Positions 7,130-8,889 of a stretch of DNA of 8,889 nt are shown one piece after another. Each line of letters opens with the position of its first letter. The stretch's first letter is position 1. Below the pieces are notes generated by a model. That model was not told the origin of the DNA. It made no database searches and worked only from the letters and a program-made list of their open reading frames with translations. The DNA is taken from positions 1 through 8,889 of the forward strand of contig DHOG01000100.1 of the NCBI GenBank assembly GCA_002410715.1, in the 5' to 3' direction. The position numbers and the translations under genes were made by a program. This DNA comes from Ruminococcaceae bacterium UBA5396 (lineage in GTDB: Bacteria > Bacillota > Clostridia > Oscillospirales > Acutalibacteraceae).

Positions 7130-7999
7130 GTGGTTAGTGTCTTGTTTCCGGTTTATAATCAGTATGACGAGCTTGCCTTAGCATTAGATGCCTTAAATCG
7201 GCAGGACTATTTGGAGCCGTTTGAGGTGGTGGTAGTGGACGATAAATCGGCCCATATTCCAAGACAGGTGATCGACAGATATTCTACTATGTCTCGTTAT
7301 TCATTGGTGTTTGCCGAGAATCCCGTTAATATGGGTAGGGCAGCCACTCGAAACATATTACTTGATAAATCCCACGGCGATATCCTTATATTCTGCGATG
7401 CCGACCGATTTCCGCATGGGTCCTTCATTAAAGATCATATTGAATGTTTGGATACGATACCGCGATGCATTAGTATCGGAAAAGTAATGGAAACCTATGA
7501 ATCTGTCCGAGCTATTCAAGAACGGCCTGGCGCTGCATGCGTTTCGCGTAAGGCAGTGTACTATAAAACAATTCAAAAACTGTTTGACGATGCAGGCAGA
7601 TCTGATTCCGGCTTGGTTTGGCTGGCCACCCTATCTGGTAATCTTGCTATACGGCGTGAGGACTTGAGAGACGAACGTTTTGACGAGTCTTTTCGAGAAT
7701 GGGGATTTGAGCATTTTGAACTCGGGTACCGGCTTGTTCAAAAGGGGTTGGAGGTTGTTCTGAACAAAGGAGCAATCAACACCCACATTGCCCATCCCCG
7801 TAACACTATGGATTATGAAAATTGCATAGAAAAAAGTTATGCACATTTTTATGCGAAATATCCGGGCACGATGGTACAGTATTTGCGTGATTTCATTTTA
7901 GGTAACATTTCTTTGCAAGAATATGAGTTGCTAAGTAGTGGACAAAAGATTTGGATGCAAGGCAAGAAGCCGATTTACAATATGATTATCAACATGTGA
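7130..7999 (+). CDS. Family 2 glycosyltransferase, soluble
   Basis: Predicted 289-residue GT-A glycosyltransferase with no membrane segment. The N-terminus SVLFPVYNQYDEL (3-15) and VVVVDDKS (33-40) form the nucleotide-binding fold, NMGRAATRN (67-75) is typical of the family, and FCDADRF (88-94) carries the DxD metal site (Asp90, Asp92). The C-terminal half has SGNLAI (169-174) and WGFEHFELGYRL (191-202), which match the conserved WG.ED..LG.RL segment of the galactosyltransferase-like GT2 subgroup, here with Glu194-His195 in place of the common Glu-Asp. The start is GTG at 7130, with CAGGAG at 7115-7120 nine bases upstream; an in-frame stop at 7097-7099 limits upstream extension. Sugar donor and acceptor are unknown. 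It presumably decorates the product assembled by the radical enzymes, or extends a surface glycan. Confidence 0.9.
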   Translation: MVSVLFPVYNQYDELALALDALNRQDYLEPFEVVVVDDKSAHIPRQVIDRYSTMSRYSLVFAENPVNMGRAATRNILLDKSHGDILIFCDADRFPHGSFIKDHIECLDTIPRCISIGKVMETYESVRAIQERPGAACVSRKAVYYKTIQKLFDDAGRSDSGLVWLATLSGNLAIRREDLRDERFDESFREWGFEHFELGYRLVQKGLEVVLNKGAINTHIAHPRNTMDYENCIEKSYAHFYAKYPGTMVQYLRDFILGNISLQEYELLSSGQKIWMQGKKPIYNMIINM

Positions 8000-8015
8000 A
8001 AGGACGCACGAGACT

Positions 8016-8618
8016 ATGATTATAGCCTTTGCCGGGTGCGATGGTGTCGGAAAGACTACCTTGTTATATGAAACGGAGAAAATGCTGCGAAGCCAAGGGT
8101 ATAGCGTTAAGGCATTTAAACCCCTTGCGCAAAGTACTCCATTTTGCCAGAGCCTTCTGACAATAAAGCAGGGATACTCTGGCACTACCGGCGACCTAAA
8201 CACTAGACTGCGATTGCTAATTGCATTTGAGACGTATCGAATTTCGCTCAAGCTCAAAGAAGAACAGAACAAGTATGATTATATTCTTTTGGATCGATGG
8301 ACCCTTTGCCAGCGTGTATACGCGGCTATTTGGCAAAACATCGAGCCCTTGGCGGAGCATATTTTGAATCAATGTTTGGATCCGGATATAACTTTTATTA
8401 TCGACGCTGATGAAGAGGATGTGGATAGGAGATTATCACAAAGAACTGAACGCAAACCAATCGAGAATATGTTTGCGCTCAAACGGGTGTTGCGTAGCTA
8501 TCGGAATCATGCGAAGCTAACTCGCAACAAATTTGTGCTAATTGATAATCGCGAGGGGAAAATGGAGTCGGCCGTGCAGGAAATATTAAACAAACTAAAC
8601 GAGTTCGTGCCGGCGTAA
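8016..8618 (+). CDS. Thymidylate-kinase-like P-loop nucleotide kinase
   Basis: Predicted 200-residue cytosolic P-loop kinase, close to the 205-215 residues of bacterial thymidylate kinase. The Walker A motif is GCDGVGKTT (7-15), matching the GxDGxGKTT form of thymidylate kinase. LLDRWTLCQRVYA (91-103) corresponds to the DR(Y/F) motif that positions the nucleotide base. RRLSQRTERKP (138-148) is a plausible arginine-rich LID. The DR motif is not followed by the usual DSSxAYQ, so the substrate may differ from dTMP. AAAGGA at 7999-8004 precedes the ATG. Its location in a biosynthetic operon argues against the housekeeping copy. It could phosphorylate a modified nucleotide or nucleoside made by the cluster, perhaps together with the next gene. 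Superfamily is firm, substrate is inference. Confidence 0.82.
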   Translation: MIIAFAGCDGVGKTTLLYETEKMLRSQGYSVKAFKPLAQSTPFCQSLLTIKQGYSGTTGDLNTRLRLLIAFETYRISLKLKEEQNKYDYILLDRWTLCQRVYAAIWQNIEPLAEHILNQCLDPDITFIIDADEEDVDRRLSQRTERKPIENMFALKRVLRSYRNHAKLTRNKFVLIDNREGKMESAVQEILNKLNEFVPA

Positions 8619-8639
8619 TATCTGCTGGGGAGGAAAGCC

Positions 8640-8889
8640 ATGTTAAGTTGCTGGGGCCGTACAATTAACGAGAGCTGGGAAAATGCCATGCGTTCATTTT
8701 TAAGCGCGCATACCCTCTCCATATATGAAGGACGCGAGACGGCGATTGTTCACAATATGCTTGTCCATATCGAGGATCCAACACCGAACACAGAGCCTTC
8801 TGATTTGTGTTTGTGGACAGAAGTGTTGAAAGAACAATATATTCGTGCTGTCGATTATCCTGGCGCCTCTTTGGAAATCAATCGGTTGT
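8640..8889 (+). CDS. Partial gene, possibly thymidylate-synthase-like (nucleotide C5 methyl- or hydroxymethyl-transferase family)
   Basis: An open frame begins at ATG 8640, after GGGGAGGA (8627-8634), and stays open for 83 codons to the window edge. It starts 21 bases after the kinase gene, so it is very likely real. The visible protein begins MLSCWGRTINESWENAM and contains an ETAIVHNMLVHIEDPTPN segment at about 33-50. The pattern of an AW/SW-type first helix, then a short hydrophobic strand ending in IEDP, resembles my memory of the N-terminus of divergent thymidylate synthase family members, including archaeal types and nucleotide hydroxymethylases. The catalytic cysteine and nucleotide-binding arginines of the family lie beyond the edge and cannot be checked. 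The neighbouring thymidylate-kinase-like gene gives weak contextual support. Reading frame confident; family tentative. Confidence 0.6.
   Translation, partial: MLSCWGRTINESWENAMRSFLSAHTLSIYEGRETAIVHNMLVHIEDPTPNTEPSDLCLWTEVLKEQYIRAVDYPGASLEINRL

Overview
The window holds a compact run of nine genes, all on the plus strand. Gaps are 16 to 73 bases, and one start overlaps the preceding stop. No promoter, terminator, RNA gene, mobile element, CRISPR array or notable repeat was seen, so it looks like the interior of one long operon that continues past the right edge and probably past the left. Moderate-to-low GC, strong purine-rich ribosome binding sites (AAGGAGG, GGGGAGGA), GTG and TTG starts, and an oxygen-sensitive glycyl radical enzyme suggest an anaerobic or facultative member of the Firmicutes (Clostridia or anaerobic Bacilli). 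This is inference from style; there is no taxonomic marker.

Layout from left to right: (1) an APH/choline-kinase-fold small-molecule kinase; (2) a membrane-anchored family 2 glycosyltransferase of cellulose-synthase-like layout; (3) a radical SAM protein with an N-terminal cobalamin-binding-like domain; (4) a short radical SAM activase for a glycyl radical enzyme; (5) the glycyl radical enzyme (PFL family), whose TTG start overlaps the activase stop; (6) a 72-residue stand-alone carrier protein; (7) a soluble family 2 glycosyltransferase; (8) a thymidylate-kinase-like P-loop kinase; (9) the first 83 codons of a gene running off the right edge, tentatively thymidylate-synthase-like.

Taken together this reads as an anaerobic biosynthetic cluster, not central fermentation. 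It has two kinds of radical chemistry, a carrier protein that can hold an intermediate as a thioester, two glycosyltransferases, a small-molecule kinase, and a possible dedicated nucleotide-modifying pair (genes 8 and 9). The product cannot be read from the sequence. A glycosylated, possibly nucleotide-derived, secondary metabolite or surface glycan is the working hypothesis. The most distinctive part is the activase and glycyl radical enzyme pair. The enzyme has the active-site signature Cys-Trp-Glu and the radical signature Gly-Trp-Ser, and its activase lacks the ferredoxin-like insert usual in partners of Cys-x-Glu enzymes.
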